From positions 1 through 64,000 of the forward strand of contig JAWKWX010000015.1 of assembly GCA_041397305.1 (NCBI GenBank): a DNA stretch of 64,000 nucleotides, given 5' to 3'. Origin of the DNA: TMP-24 sp041397305. GTDB lineage: Bacteria > Pseudomonadota > Alphaproteobacteria > Rhodobacterales > Rhodobacteraceae. The position numbers and the translations under genes are program-made. This document shows positions 35,201 through 44,964 of this stretch, piece by piece. Under the pieces are notes generated by a model. That model did not search any database. It saw nothing but the letters and a program-made list of their open reading frames with translations, and was not told the DNA's origin. Numbering within the stretch: the first letter of the stretch is position 1; every line of letters begins with the position of its first letter.

Positions 35201-37365
35201 TGCGTCTTGAGAGATCGCTGAAACTTGCGCTCTTCCTGTCCGCCGCGCTCGTCCTGACGCCCGCGCGCCAGCCCGCCCTGGCCGAGGAGCTGCCCGCGCT
35301 CGTGGCCGACACGGTCTATATCAACGCCGACCAGACGCTGGTCGCCGAAGGCGCGGTCGAGGTGATCTACAAGGGCCAGCATCTGACGGCGAAGAAGCTG
35401 ACCTACGACCAGGCGACCGACCGGCTGACACTCGAGGGCCCGATCACCATCGACGACGGTGCGGGCACGCTGATGCTTGCCGACGAGGGCGAACTGAGTG
35501 CCGATTTCCGCGACGGCATCCTCAAGGGCGCGCGCCTCGTGCTCGAAAGCCAGCTTCAGATCGCCGCCGCAGAGATCCGGAGGCTCGAAGGCCGCTATAC
35601 GACGGCGACGCGGGTCGCCGCCTCGACCTGCCAAGTCTGCCCGTCGAACCCGACACCGCTGTGGGAAATCCGCGCCACCCGCGTGACCCATGATCAGCAG
35701 ACGCGGCAGCTTTATTATGACAATGCCCAGTTCCGGGTCGCCGGTCTGCCGGTTTTCTACATTCCGCGCCTCAGGATGCCCGACCCGACGCTCGACCGGG
35801 CGACCGGTTTCCTCCTGCCATCGGTCCGCACCTCTTCGGAACTCGGCCTCGGTTTCAAGCTGCCCTATTTCATCGCGATCGGCCCGGACAAGGATCTGAC
35901 CGTCACGCCCTATCTGACTGCGAAGGGCGGGCGCTCGGTCGGCTTGCGCTACCGACAGGCCTTCCGCAACGGCGAGCTGGAGCTGACCGGAGCTCTCGGT
36001 CGGGACGACATCTTCCCGGGCGAGGATCGCGGCTATCTCTTCGGGACCGGCCGCTTCATCCTGCCCCGGGGCTACCGCTGGGGCTTCGACATCGAGACGG
36101 CGAGCGATGACGCCTATCTTCTCGATTACGGCATCACCGACAAGGACCGGCTGACGAGCGATGTCTTCCTCACCCGGACCAGACGCGACCTTTTCTTCGA
36201 TGCCCGGCTCGCGAACTATTATTCGCTGCGCGCCGCAGACGACAATGACGTGCTTCCGTCATTCGAATCGAGCGCGGAATATGTGCGCCGCTTCGCGCCC
36301 GCGCTGATCGGCGGACAGGCGGAGCTTCGCTTCGACCTGCATGGGCTCAATCGCCTCTCGACCGTCGATACGGACGCGAATGGCGACGGGGTGACCGACG
36401 GTCGTGACGTCGCGCGCCTCTCGCTCGGGCTCGGCTGGCGGCGGCAGGAAATTCTCGGCAACGGCATGGTCCTGAGTTTCGGCGCGGCCGTCAGGAGCGA
36501 CCTCTACCAGATCGGCCAGGACCAGGCCTGGCCGGGCACCATCACCCGCACCATCCCGACCGCGGCGGTCGAGCTGAGCTGGCCCTGGGTGAAGCCGGCC
36601 AAGGGCGGCCATTCGGCGCAGGTGATCGAGCCCGTGGTCCAGATCGTCTGGAGCCCCGACACGCTCGAACCGGTGCCGAACGAGGACAGCGCGCTTGTCG
36701 AACTTGACGAGGGCAATCTGTTCGCCTTCAGCCGCTTCCCCGGTGCCGATCTCTATGAAAGCGGGCTGCGCACCAATGTCGGCCTGCGCTGGACGCGCTA
36801 CGATCCGGCGGGCTGGAGCGTGGGCCTGACGGCGGGCCGCATCCTGCGGTCCGAGGATCTCGGCCAGTTCTCGACCGGCTCGCGCCTTTCGGGCACGCGG
36901 TCGGACTGGCTTCTGGCCATGCATCTTCAGACCGATGACGGGCTGTCGGTGATCAACCGCGCGCTGTTCGACGATGCTCTGAATTTCTCGAAGGACGAAC
37001 TCAGGCTCGATTTCAACCGTGGCCGCTATTCGCTGGGCGGCAGTTACGTGTGGCTCGTCGCCGACCCAGCCGAAGGCCGTCCGCTCGCGACGTCCGAACT
37101 GGCGCTGGCGGCGGGCTGGCAGGCCAGCGACCATTGGCATGTCTCGGCCAGCGGCCGCTATGATTTCACCGCCGACGAGACGGTGAAGGCCGGCCTCGGC
37201 CTCACCTATCTCAGCGATTGCGCGCGTCTCGATCTTTCCCTCTCGCGCCGCTTCACGTCCTCGACTAGTGTGAGGCCATCGACCGAGGTCAGCCTGACGG
37301 TCAACCTCAACGGCTTCGGCACCGGCAGCGACGGCCGCCAATATCGCAAGAGCTGCGGGGGCTGA
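35200..37365 (+). CDS. lptD: LPS assembly outer-membrane protein LptD
   Basis: The 721-residue product is the outer-membrane barrel that inserts LPS in the outer leaflet. A signal peptide (LKLALFLSAALVLTPARQPA) is followed by the OstA jellyroll (VADTVYINADQTLVAEGAVE) and the LptD barrel, with VFYIPRLRMPDPTLDRATGF as a family landmark. The cysteines C146/C149 area (STCQVCPSNPTPLWEIRA) and CARLDLSLSR near the end correspond to the disulfide cysteines of the family. It overlaps the lptG stop by one base and is followed by surA. Confidence 0.94.
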   Translation: MRLERSLKLALFLSAALVLTPARQPALAEELPALVADTVYINADQTLVAEGAVEVIYKGQHLTAKKLTYDQATDRLTLEGPITIDDGAGTLMLADEGELSADFRDGILKGARLVLESQLQIAAAEIRRLEGRYTTATRVAASTCQVCPSNPTPLWEIRATRVTHDQQTRQLYYDNAQFRVAGLPVFYIPRLRMPDPTLDRATGFLLPSVRTSSELGLGFKLPYFIAIGPDKDLTVTPYLTAKGGRSVGLRYRQAFRNGELELTGALGRDDIFPGEDRGYLFGTGRFILPRGYRWGFDIETASDDAYLLDYGITDKDRLTSDVFLTRTRRDLFFDARLANYYSLRAADDNDVLPSFESSAEYVRRFAPALIGGQAELRFDLHGLNRLSTVDTDANGDGVTDGRDVARLSLGLGWRRQEILGNGMVLSFGAAVRSDLYQIGQDQAWPGTITRTIPTAAVELSWPWVKPAKGGHSAQVIEPVVQIVWSPDTLEPVPNEDSALVELDEGNLFAFSRFPGADLYESGLRTNVGLRWTRYDPAGWSVGLTAGRILRSEDLGQFSTGSRLSGTRSDWLLAMHLQTDDGLSVINRALFDDALNFSKDELRLDFNRGRYSLGGSYVWLVADPAEGRPLATSELALAAGWQASDHWHVSASGRYDFTADETVKAGLGLTYLSDCARLDLSLSRRFTSSTSVRPSTEVSLTVNLNGFGTGSDGRQYRKSCGG

Positions 37366-37433
37366 CAGCGCCCGCCCCGACCGCTAAAGACGAAGACCGC
37401 CAAAGACGAACGACAAGAGACGGAACCAAATAG

Positions 37434-38729
37434 ATGCGCCTCATCCTTCTTGCCCTGAACCTCGCGCTTTGCCTGGTGGCCCCGGCCGCCCTGGCGCAGG
37501 GCCAGTTCAGCCCGGTGATCCGCGTGAACGACAGCGCCATCACCGGCTACGAGCTTGACCAGCGCATCAAGTTCCTGACCCTCCTGCGGTTCCCGGGCGA
37601 CATCCGGGCCGAGGCGGAGAAGGGCCTGATCGAGGACCGGCTGCGCCTCGCCCTGGCCCGCTCGATCGGCATGAAGCTGACCGACCAGCAGATCGAGGCC
37701 GGGATGGCCGAATTCGCGGGCCGTGCCAATCTTGAAACCGAACAGTTCCTGCAGGCGATCGCCCAGGGGGGCGTCGACCCAGAGACCTTCCGCGATTTCG
37801 TCGAGGCCGGCATCGCCTGGCGCGAGGTGGTGCGCGCCCGCTATGCGGGCCGCGTGACCGTTTCGGAGGCCGAGATCGACCGCGCCCTGTCGGCCGACAA
37901 TGGCCGCGGCGCCGGTCCGCGCGTGCTTCTGTCCGAGATCATCCTGCGCGCCCGCCCGGGCGAGACCGGCGTCGTCCGCCGCAGGGCCGAGAAACTGGTG
38001 GCCGAAACCCATGGCGAGGCCGCCTTTGCCGCGCTCGCGCGCGAAATGTCGCTCGCCCCGTCCCGTGAGGATGGCGGCCGGATCGACTGGATTCCGCTGT
38101 CGAACCTGCCACCGCAGGCGCAGGCGGCGATCGGCAAGCTCGGCCAGGGCCAGATCAGCGAGCCGGTGCCGCTGAACGGCTATGTCGCGCTCTTCCTGCT
38201 GCGCGGCATGACCGGTGGCGAGGACAAGCTCTCCGCCAGCGCGATAGCAAGCGATTATGCCGTGCTCGCGCTCGGTGCGGGTCAGGCGGCGGAAGCGCAG
38301 CGCATCGCGGCAGAGGCGCGGTCCTGCGACGATCTGTACCTGCTGACCAAGGGCCAGAGCGGCGCCGTGAACCGGCAGAACGCGCTTCGCGGTCAGATCC
38401 CCGGCGACATCGCCGCGACGCTCGACCGGCTCGACGCCAACGAGGCCGCGGTGGTGCAGGGCGCCTCCGGCCCCCGCGTGGTGATGCTGTGCTCACGCAA
38501 TGCCACCATTGCCGCCAACCATCTCGACGCGGTCGTGCCGGTGATCGCCGATCCGGCCGCGAAGACCGCCGGGGGCGACATCGTCCCCTCGGCGATCGAA
38601 GGGCTCGGCTTCGGCAATGGCCCGAGCCGCGACCAGATCCGCGACGAGATCCAGAACCGCAAGCTCGCCCAGCTCGCCGATTCATGGCTGGCCGAGCTGA
38701 AGGCGGGTGCGATCATCACCCGGCCATGA
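37434..38729 (+). CDS. surA: SurA-like periplasmic peptidyl-prolyl isomerase/chaperone
   Basis: The 431-residue product has a signal peptide (MRLILLALNLALCLVAPAAL then AQG), a SurA N-terminal domain (VIRVNDSAITGYELDQRIKF), and a parvulin-type rotamase domain (about 160-260: VLLSEIILRARPGE, REDGGRIDWIPLSNLPPQAQ). SurA helps outer-membrane proteins such as LptD fold, which explains its place between lptD and pdxA. It overlaps pdxA by 4 bases. The C-terminal domain is longer than the minimal form. The family name is secure; equivalence to E. coli SurA is inferred by context. Confidence 0.88.
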   Translation: MRLILLALNLALCLVAPAALAQGQFSPVIRVNDSAITGYELDQRIKFLTLLRFPGDIRAEAEKGLIEDRLRLALARSIGMKLTDQQIEAGMAEFAGRANLETEQFLQAIAQGGVDPETFRDFVEAGIAWREVVRARYAGRVTVSEAEIDRALSADNGRGAGPRVLLSEIILRARPGETGVVRRRAEKLVAETHGEAAFAALAREMSLAPSREDGGRIDWIPLSNLPPQAQAAIGKLGQGQISEPVPLNGYVALFLLRGMTGGEDKLSASAIASDYAVLALGAGQAAEAQRIAAEARSCDDLYLLTKGQSGAVNRQNALRGQIPGDIAATLDRLDANEAAVVQGASGPRVVMLCSRNATIAANHLDAVVPVIADPAAKTAGGDIVPSAIEGLGFGNGPSRDQIRDEIQNRKLAQLADSWLAELKAGAIITRP

Positions 38730-39718
38730 GCGGAGATCCCGGCCTGCCGGTTGCGCTGAGCTGTGGCGAGCCGTCCGGCATCGGACCAGAGATCGCGGTG
38801 AAGGCGCGCGCGGCGCTTGGGCCTGCGCTGCCCTTCTTCTGGATCGGCGATCCGCGCCACCTGCCCCCGGGAACCGGGTATCGGGAAATCGCGGCGCCCG
38901 ACGAGGCGTGCCGCGTTCCCGCAGGCCAGTTGCCGGTCCTGCCCCACCCTTTCCCCACGCCTGCCCCGCCGGGCAGCCCGGCGCCCGAAAATGCCGCCGA
39001 GGTGATCGCGGTGATCGGCCGCGCCGTGCGGCTCGTCATGGCGGGCGAGGCGCTGGCCCTCTGCACGTTGCCGATCAGCAAGGAAGCGCTGAAACGGGGC
39101 GCGGGCTTCGCCTTTCCCGGCCATACCGAATTTCTCGCCCATCTCGCGGGCGGCGGGCAGCGCCCGGTGATGATGCTTGCCTCCGACATGCTGCGCACCG
39201 TGCCGGTCACCATCCATATCCCGCTTGCCGAGGTGCCCGCGCGCCTCACGGCCGAACTTCTCGAAGACACGCTGCGCATCACCCACGAAGGCCTCGCCCG
39301 CGATTTCGGCATCGACCGGCCACGCCTCGCCGTCGCGGGCCTCAACCCGCATGCGGGCGAGGGCGGCACGATGGGGCGCGAGGAGCTTCAACTCATCCTC
39401 CCGGTCCTCGACCGGCTCCGCGCCGAAGGGGTCCAGATTGCGGGGCCCCTGCCCGCCGACACGATGTTCCATGCCGAAGCCCGCGCCCGCTATGACGCGG
39501 CCATCTGCATGTACCACGATCAGGCGCTCATCCCGCTGAAGACGCTGGCCTTCGCCGACGGGGTGAATGTCACCCTCGGCCTGCCCTTCGTGCGCACCTC
39601 GCCCGATCACGGCACGGCCTTCGACATCGCAGGCAAGGGCCGCGCCGATCCCTCAAGCCTGATCGCCGCGCTGAGGCTCGCCGCCCGCATGGCAGAAAAC
39701 CGGAAGCGGGTCGCGTGA
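38726..39718 (+). CDS. pdxA: 4-hydroxythreonine-4-phosphate dehydrogenase
   Basis: The ATG at 38726 overlaps the surA stop and gives 330 residues starting MSGDPGLPVALSCGEPSGIG. The enzyme oxidises 4-phosphohydroxythreonine in vitamin B6 (PLP) synthesis. Visible landmarks: CGEPSGIGPEIAVKA, LPISKEALKRGAGFAFPGHT with its His metal ligand, AGLNPHAGEGGTMGREE, MYHDQALIPLKTLAFADGVN and the final RTSPDHGTAFDIAGKGRADP. All match PdxA. Length is normal. Confidence 0.96.
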   Translation: MSGDPGLPVALSCGEPSGIGPEIAVKARAALGPALPFFWIGDPRHLPPGTGYREIAAPDEACRVPAGQLPVLPHPFPTPAPPGSPAPENAAEVIAVIGRAVRLVMAGEALALCTLPISKEALKRGAGFAFPGHTEFLAHLAGGGQRPVMMLASDMLRTVPVTIHIPLAEVPARLTAELLEDTLRITHEGLARDFGIDRPRLAVAGLNPHAGEGGTMGREELQLILPVLDRLRAEGVQIAGPLPADTMFHAEARARYDAAICMYHDQALIPLKTLAFADGVNVTLGLPFVRTSPDHGTAFDIAGKGRADPSSLIAALRLAARMAENRKRVA

Positions 39719-39809
39719 TGCCCTCTTGCGTTCGCAAATGTCCCGGGCGAGGTCCGGACCCTGTCCGGGACGGGGGCAGCGCCCCCCTTCCCCGCCGGAG
39801 CCCGCGCTG

Positions 39810-40658
39810 ATGGCCGGGATCGACAGCCTGCCCCCCCTGCGCGAGGTCATCGCCACACACGGAATTTCCGCGAAGAAACAGCTCGGCCAGAATTTCCTTC
39901 TGGACCTCAACCTCACCGCCCGGATCGCGCGGGCGGCGGGTGATCTGACCGGCGCCGATGTCCTTGAAGTCGGCCCCGGCCCCGGCGGCCTGACCCGCGG
40001 CCTGCTGGCCGAGGGCGCCCGCCGGGTGCTTGCCATCGAGAAGGACGAGCGCTGCCTGCCCGCCCTGGCCGAGATCGCCGCGGCCTATCCCGGGCGTCTC
40101 GCCGTCCTGAACGCCGACGCGCTGACGGTGGACCCGGCGCTGCACCTCGCCGCCCCGATCAAGGTGGTGGCGAACCTGCCCTACAATGTCGGGACCGAAC
40201 TTCTGGTGCGCTGGCTGACGCCTGCGTGCTGGCCGCCCTTCTGGCAAAGCCTCACCCTGATGTTCCAGAAGGAAGTGGCCGAGCGGATCGTCGCCAAGCC
40301 GGGGTCGAAAGCCTACGGGCGGCTGGCGCTTCTCGCGCAATGGCGGACGGAGGCGCGGATCGTCCTCACCCTGCCGCCCGAGGCCTTTACCCCGGCGCCC
40401 AAGGTCCATTCGGCCGTCGTCCATCTGACCGCGCTTGCCGAACCGCGCTACCCGGCCGATCCGAAGATCCTTTCCAACGTCACCGCCACCGCCTTCAACC
40501 AGCGCCGCAAGATGCTGCGCGCCGCGCTCAAGGGTCTGGCGCCGGGCATCGAGGCATTGTTGACCGAGGCCGGCATCCCACCCACCGCCCGCGCCGAGGA
40601 GATCGACCTCGAACGGTTCTGCGCGCTCGCCCGCCTGCTCGACACGCGCCGGGCCTGA
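39810..40658 (+). CDS. rsmA: 16S rRNA (adenine 1518/1519-N6) dimethyltransferase RsmA (KsgA)
   Basis: The start MAGIDSLPPLREVIATHGIS gives 282 residues. KsgA dimethylates two adenines in the 3' hairpin of 16S rRNA late in 30S assembly. Motifs: KKQLGQNFLLDLNLTARIAR, AdoMet site VLEVGPGPGGLTRGLLAEGA, and catalytic NLPYN (VVANLPYNVGTELLVRW), followed by the FQKEVAERI segment and a C-terminal RNA-binding part (AFNQRRKMLRAALKGL). The start is chosen at the common family position; an upstream 28-residue extension is Pro/Arg-rich. Normal surA-pdxA-rsmA order. Confidence 0.95.
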   Translation: MAGIDSLPPLREVIATHGISAKKQLGQNFLLDLNLTARIARAAGDLTGADVLEVGPGPGGLTRGLLAEGARRVLAIEKDERCLPALAEIAAAYPGRLAVLNADALTVDPALHLAAPIKVVANLPYNVGTELLVRWLTPACWPPFWQSLTLMFQKEVAERIVAKPGSKAYGRLALLAQWRTEARIVLTLPPEAFTPAPKVHSAVVHLTALAEPRYPADPKILSNVTATAFNQRRKMLRAALKGLAPGIEALLTEAGIPPTARAEEIDLERFCALARLLDTRRA

Positions 40659-40665
40659 ATGAAAA

Positions 40666-40687
40666 CGGCCCCGGAAATCCGGGGCCG
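40666..40687. terminator. Terminator between convergent rsmA and DUF4167 gene
   Basis: CGGCCCCGG and CCGGGGCCG pair around AAAT. The reverse strand adds TTTTC after the stem, so it best serves the leftward DUF4167 gene and may also stop rsmA transcripts. Confidence 0.8.
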
Positions 40688-40712
40688 CAACATCAACTGC
40701 GTCAGAAAGCGG

Positions 40713-41489
40713 TCATTCGTCGTCGGAGGTCGCCGGGGCTGCCGGGGCGTCAGCCGCGCCGCCCGTGTCCTTGTCCTCGCCGCGCGGCCGCCGCGGGCCT
40801 CTCGGGCCGCGACCCGGCCCTTCCTTGGCCTCGCCCGCCGGGGCAGGCTTTTCGCTCCGCTCGCGGCGCGGGCCCCGGCCACCCTCGCGGCGTCCGCCGC
40901 CGGTGGCCTTGCCCTCGCCCCGGGGCTCGTCGCGCCGCTCCTGCGGCGCGCGTCCGCCGAGGAAACCCGGTACCGCGCCTTCGAAACCGACGGGCTCGGG
41001 CGCATGATACATTTCCGGGGTCTCGACCAGACCCGGGCCATCCTCTTCGTCGGCCATGTCCGCCGAAGGCGGCAGGCCCGGCTGTTCTTCCTCGCCCGGG
41101 TCGCGCGGCTCGTAGCGCTCGCCCCCGGCCTGGCCGCCATAGCCGTTGCCATTGCCGTTCTGGCCATAGGGCTGGCCGCCCTGATTGCCGCCGCCCTGCT
41201 GGCCACCCTGGGCCTGCCCCTGGGCCTGCCGCTGCTCCTGCTCGCGGGCAAGCTCGCGCTGCGCCTCGCCCAGCATGCGGGTGTAATGTTCGGCATGCTG
41301 CAGGAAGGCCTGTTCGGCCGGTCTCTGTCGCCTCGACGACCTGAGCATCGCGCGCCAGCACCGATACTGTCGATGATCTGGGCGTGCCGCGCACCTTGCC
41401 CTCCGGACCGGAGCGCCTGAAGACGCGGTTGACGATATTGCCGAGAACGCCGCTGTTCGACTGTTCCGCGAACGGACGGATGATCTCAT
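40713..41489 (-). pseudogene. DUF4167 protein gene, broken by indels near its start
   Basis: The C-terminal part reads well in one frame (FLQHAEHYTRMLGEAQRELA, then a Gln/Gly/Asn-rich and Arg/Glu-rich tail), which fits the DUF4167 family common in alphaproteobacteria. The N-terminal motif (expected GNIVNRVFDSSGPEGKVRGT) can be read only by switching frames: MRSS at 41489, then NSGVLGNIVNRVF and SGPEGKVRGTP in another frame. Several one-base losses can be located within about 150 bases. The family may bind nucleic acid; the function is unknown. From here leftward-facing genes up to 47.4 kb are all broken in this way. Confidence 0.7.
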
Positions 41490-41739
41490 GCGCTTCGTCC
41501 TATGCCGTCGAGGCTGAAGGGCGGTGCGCCCCCAGACCGACCGCGCCACGGTCCGATGGCGGACTGCGCAGGGCCAGGTAAGAACAGCGCCTGAGCCGGC
41601 TTCAGTGCCGAAGCCGCTCCCGATCCGCTGCGCCCCGCTCTTGCAGTACGCGCGCGGCGGGCCTGACAAGCGGATCTCGGCAAACGGCCGGCGGGCGGAT
41701 TTCCAATTGTTTTCGCTAACGGTCGATTCTGGGCGCCTG

Positions 41740-42563
41740 GCAGCGGATCACTTCCGCGCCGGTAACCCTGATCGCCGGGATTTTCGGCCATCACGATCCG
41801 GTCGCGCCCGGGTCCAGATCGGGAAGATCGCCAGTTTCAGAACCGCTGCGCCGCAAGAGGCGATGATTGACGCCTGTGTCGGCCCGATCTCCAGAAGGAG
41901 CCGCCCGCCCGCGATCAGGCGCGCGCCCGCACCTGCCGCTATCGCCCGGTAGGCATCAAGCCCGTCGCCGCCGGGCGCCATCCGCCATGCCCACCTGACC
42001 TCGGCGAGCTCGCCATCTCGTCCGCCATGGCGATATAGGCGGACGGAGACGATCGAATAGCTGTGCTGGCACGGCCGTGGATACCCGCCGACGCGAAGGC
42101 GGCCTGGCGCCCGAGCCCCAGCCGCGCGGCATTCTCCGCAGCGACGGCGAGCGCCGCCGCCGATAAGGTCGGTGCCAAGACCGCCGCGACTGGCATGGCC
42201 GCAAGGCAGACAAAAGGATGCAGCCCGACCCGTGCCGAGGTCGAGCATGCGCACGAAAGGCCGTTCCAGCGCTTCAGCACCAGAAGCTGGTCCGGGCGCG
42301 GGTCGACATCGCCTGTGACGCGGAAGCTGCGGCCCAGGAACTGGCGCTCGCCGACGATCTGGCTCACGGGCTGGCGCCGGCGGCAGCCATGAGCGCCTTC
42401 GAAGGACCTTTGCTGCGCGCCGGTCATCTCACCGCGATGCAGATCAGCCGGTCGGGCGGGAGGCCCAGCACATGCCAGAAGCCGCCGCGCATCGCCCGGG
42501 CAGGCGCTGATGCCCGCCGCCTTCAGCGGGATTGCCGTTCTGAGCGCCTCAGTTGCCCGTCAT
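41740..42563 (-). pseudogene. prmC: Release factor glutamine methyltransferase gene, frameshifted
   Basis: Pieces of PrmC (HemK) appear in all three reverse frames: QPVSQIVGERQFLGRSFRVT, VRMLDLGTG, AAALAVAAENAARLGLG, an AYIAMADEMA piece where NPPY is expected (read as SPSAYIA), GGDGLDAYRAIAAGAGARLI and AGGRLLLEIG. PrmC methylates the GGQ glutamine of release factors. The ATG at 42563 overlaps the prfA stop (TGATG). The total length of about 824 bases is close to the family's, with about 8-10 small indels. PrmC mutants grow very poorly in studied bacteria, so these breaks more likely reflect sequence error than real loss. The stop position is approximate. Confidence 0.75.
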
Positions 42564-43576
42564 CACGCTTCCATCTGATGAGCTTCTCGGCCTGATCAAG
42601 GCGACGAGCGCATCGATGATGTCGCCCGCCATGATCTGCGGCAGCGCGCGTAGCGTGAGGTTGATCCGGTGATCACCGTCCGGCCTCGCGGGAACAGGTC
42701 TGATCCGTCGCTGCGGTCGCTCGACGCACCTCGCGCCGGTGGCTGGCGGCGCGCTCGTGTCTGGCGCGGCTGGTGCGTTCCAGACGTAGAGGCGCGCGCG
42801 CAGCACCGCCATCGCATTGGCGCGGTTCTGGTGTTGGGACTTCTGGATCGAGGGTCACCACGATCCCGGTCGGTGGTGATCCCGCACGGTCAACTGTCGT
42901 GTTCACATGCTGCCCGCCCGCGCCGACGACCGCACGTCGATCCTGATGTCGGCGGCTGGACAAGCCGATCTTCAGAATCTCCGTTCTCGGGCAGAACGGC
43001 GACCGTGGCGGCGGAGGTGTGGATGCGCCCGCCCGCCTCGGTTTCCGGCAGCGCTGCACCGCGGTGCACGCCGCTTTCGAACTTCAGCCGCGCGAAGACC
43101 CCCTGCCCTCGATCCGTTACCCTTCACCCGCCAAGCTCGGTCAGCGGCTCCATCAGATCGAAGCGCCAGCCCTGCGCCCTCGGCATATGTTTCTGGTACA
43201 TCCTGAGAAGGTCGCCTGCGAAAAGCGCCGCCTCCTCGCCGCCGGTGCCGGGGCGGATCTCCAGATCGCGGGGCGCATCCGCCGCATCCTGGGCAGAAGC
43301 GATCTGCAACGCCCTCCATCTCGGGGATGCGCGCCTTCAGGATCTCCGCAGCTCGTCCTCGGCCAGAGCCTTCATCCGGACTGGCCAGCATCGCCTCGGT
43401 CTCGGCCAGGTCACCCAGCGCCAGGCGGTAGGCACCGATCTCGGCCACCGGCTTCAGGTCGGCATATTCGCGCGACAAGGCCGCGATCTCCGAAGGCGCC
43501 GCGCCGGCTCGAGAGCTTCGCCCTCGAGAAACCGGAAGGCCGAACGATCTGGTCGTGGCTTGTCCATCGAACTCAT
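42563..43576 (-). pseudogene. prfA: Peptide chain release factor 1 gene, frameshifted
   Basis: RF-1 pieces in order from the ATG at 43576: MSSMDK, SEIAALSREYADLKPVAEIG, LKARIPEMEG, IRPGTGGEEAALFAGDLLRM, GWRFDLME, a GRIHTSAATVAVLPE-like run, the catalytic GGQ in GAGGQHVNTT, AMAVLRARLYVW, and DHRINLTLRALPQIMAGDII. They lie in different frames. RF-1 is needed for UAG and UAA termination and is essential in most bacteria. The 1014 bases are about 40 shorter than the normal 1050-1060, so losses outnumber gains. Hence sequence error is the likelier cause. prfA-prmC-DUF4167 is the normal order on this strand. Confidence 0.8.
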
Positions 43577-43926
43577 GCCGCTTCACGCCTTGCCCGGCCA
43601 TTGGTCAAGAGGGGGCAAGGGCGGTAACCCCGGGAGACACAGAAAGCAGGCCAGTCACTCTTTCCGCCCGAGGTGTAATACGTCGCCGGAGGCACTTTGC
43701 GCCCCCGGACCTCATCCTGGGGCGCGAGAAATGTCTTGGCCACGCCTCTGGCGGCCGCATCCGGATCAATCGGCGCTCGGCCGGGTGAGCCAATTCCGCT
43801 GAAGGTGGCGTTCACGCCGGGAACCCGGCGACTGACCGTTGCTGGCGATGGCCATGCCCCCGGCAAGTATCAGACGAATGAAGCACGCGCCTCACCGCCG
43901 CATCTTGCCCACGGTAAAGGCAGATC
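43577..43926. other. Region between prfA and speB, no recognisable gene
   Basis: This 350-base gap lies inside the indel-rich zone. A reverse-strand frame (43573-43866) has no motif I recognise (it includes PPATYYTSGGKSDWPAF). A small gene broken by indels cannot be excluded. Confidence 0.35.
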
Positions 43927-44844
43927 AGTCATAGCGAGGATGCGCCCCGGCGATCGCTGCCGCCCGCCGTGTCATATAGCGGCGAAACCCTGACCGCGAC
44001 TGCCGCCGCTGACCATGTTGATGCCCGCCAGGTCCCGCAGCATCGCCGCCGCCTGCCAGCTCGCTGAAGCCCGCCCAGACCGGCGCGCCGGGTCCCCGGG
44101 CGCGAAGGCTGATCGAGCGCGTCGATGTCGAACGTAAGATAGGCCGGGTTCTTCCCCACCACCGCCTTGGCCTGCGTTACGACAGCCGCCACGCCCATCT
44201 CAAGAGCTTCGCGTCGTGATGACATTCACCTGATAATCTTCGTCGTCGTCCTGATGCCGATCTGGAGAACGCCGGGTCGACATAGCCCGCCTTCACCGCC
44301 TTGCAGAACATCGTGCCATGGCTCGATTCGTGCCGGGACGAGTCACGTCCGGCCACAGGTCCGAATAAGGTCGAAATGAATGAGGCTCAGCGCCCTGAAC
44401 CCGTGCGGCCAGGCCCTGGAGGATCGGGAAGGTGACGGCAATGATTTCGCCACACGACCGATCCGTACCGGCCGTGAGGATCGGGTGACGCGGGCGGTCA
44501 GGTTTCTGGAAACCGGGCATGTTCATGGTCGGAAGGCTGTGGATCGCCATAGTCGATGATGCTGAGATCCTCATCGGTTCCCCCAGCCATGGTGGCGGGT
44601 CATGTGTTGAGGCAGGAGGCCTCGCGGATCGCCCGCGCCCAGCGCGTTCCTGCCTGATGGCTCACTGCCTGGTCGAACGGAAGCGACGCCAGGACGCTGA
44701 TCGACCCGTCAGGTCTTTCGTATAGGTCCGGCGCAGGTGCCGTCGCCCCGCCGAACGCATTCTCAACGTATAGCCTTGACCTTTGCGGTGAACGCGGTGG
44801 TCGACCTGGCGCTGCATCTTCGGCGCGTTGAAATCCCCGGCCAA
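43927..44844 (-). pseudogene. speB: Agmatinase/ureohydrolase gene, frameshifted
   Basis: Ureohydrolase pieces are seen in several reverse frames: GQGYTLRMRS or YVENAFGGATAPAPDLYERP in the N-terminal area, PFDQAVSHQAGTR, then VVGKNPAYLTFDIDALDQ with the metal-binding D-x-D of the family, and near the end VSPLYDTAGG. Agmatinase releases urea from agmatine to give putrescine. The binuclear manganese motif is intact as peptide but is flanked by frame changes. The start near 44844 is approximate. The reverse strand continues the series of broken genes. Confidence 0.65.
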
Positions 44845-44964
44845 GAACGCCCAGTTGCCGTCAAGTGCCGAGGATGGCTGATCCGGGTCAGGTGAAAAGC
44901 CCCCAGCTGCAGGGGCCGCCGTCAGCGGTACTTGATCAAACGCCCCGGGCTGGCGACCGGCGGC

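Noticed and set aside
41486..41794. Reverse ORF as a separate gene between prmC and DUF4167
   Set aside because: Its first residues (MAENPGDQG) are the prmC end read in a shifted frame; the remainder has no motif.
43573..43866. Reverse ORF between prfA and speB as a real gene
   Set aside because: Overlaps the prfA start region, matches no family and lies in the indel-rich zone.
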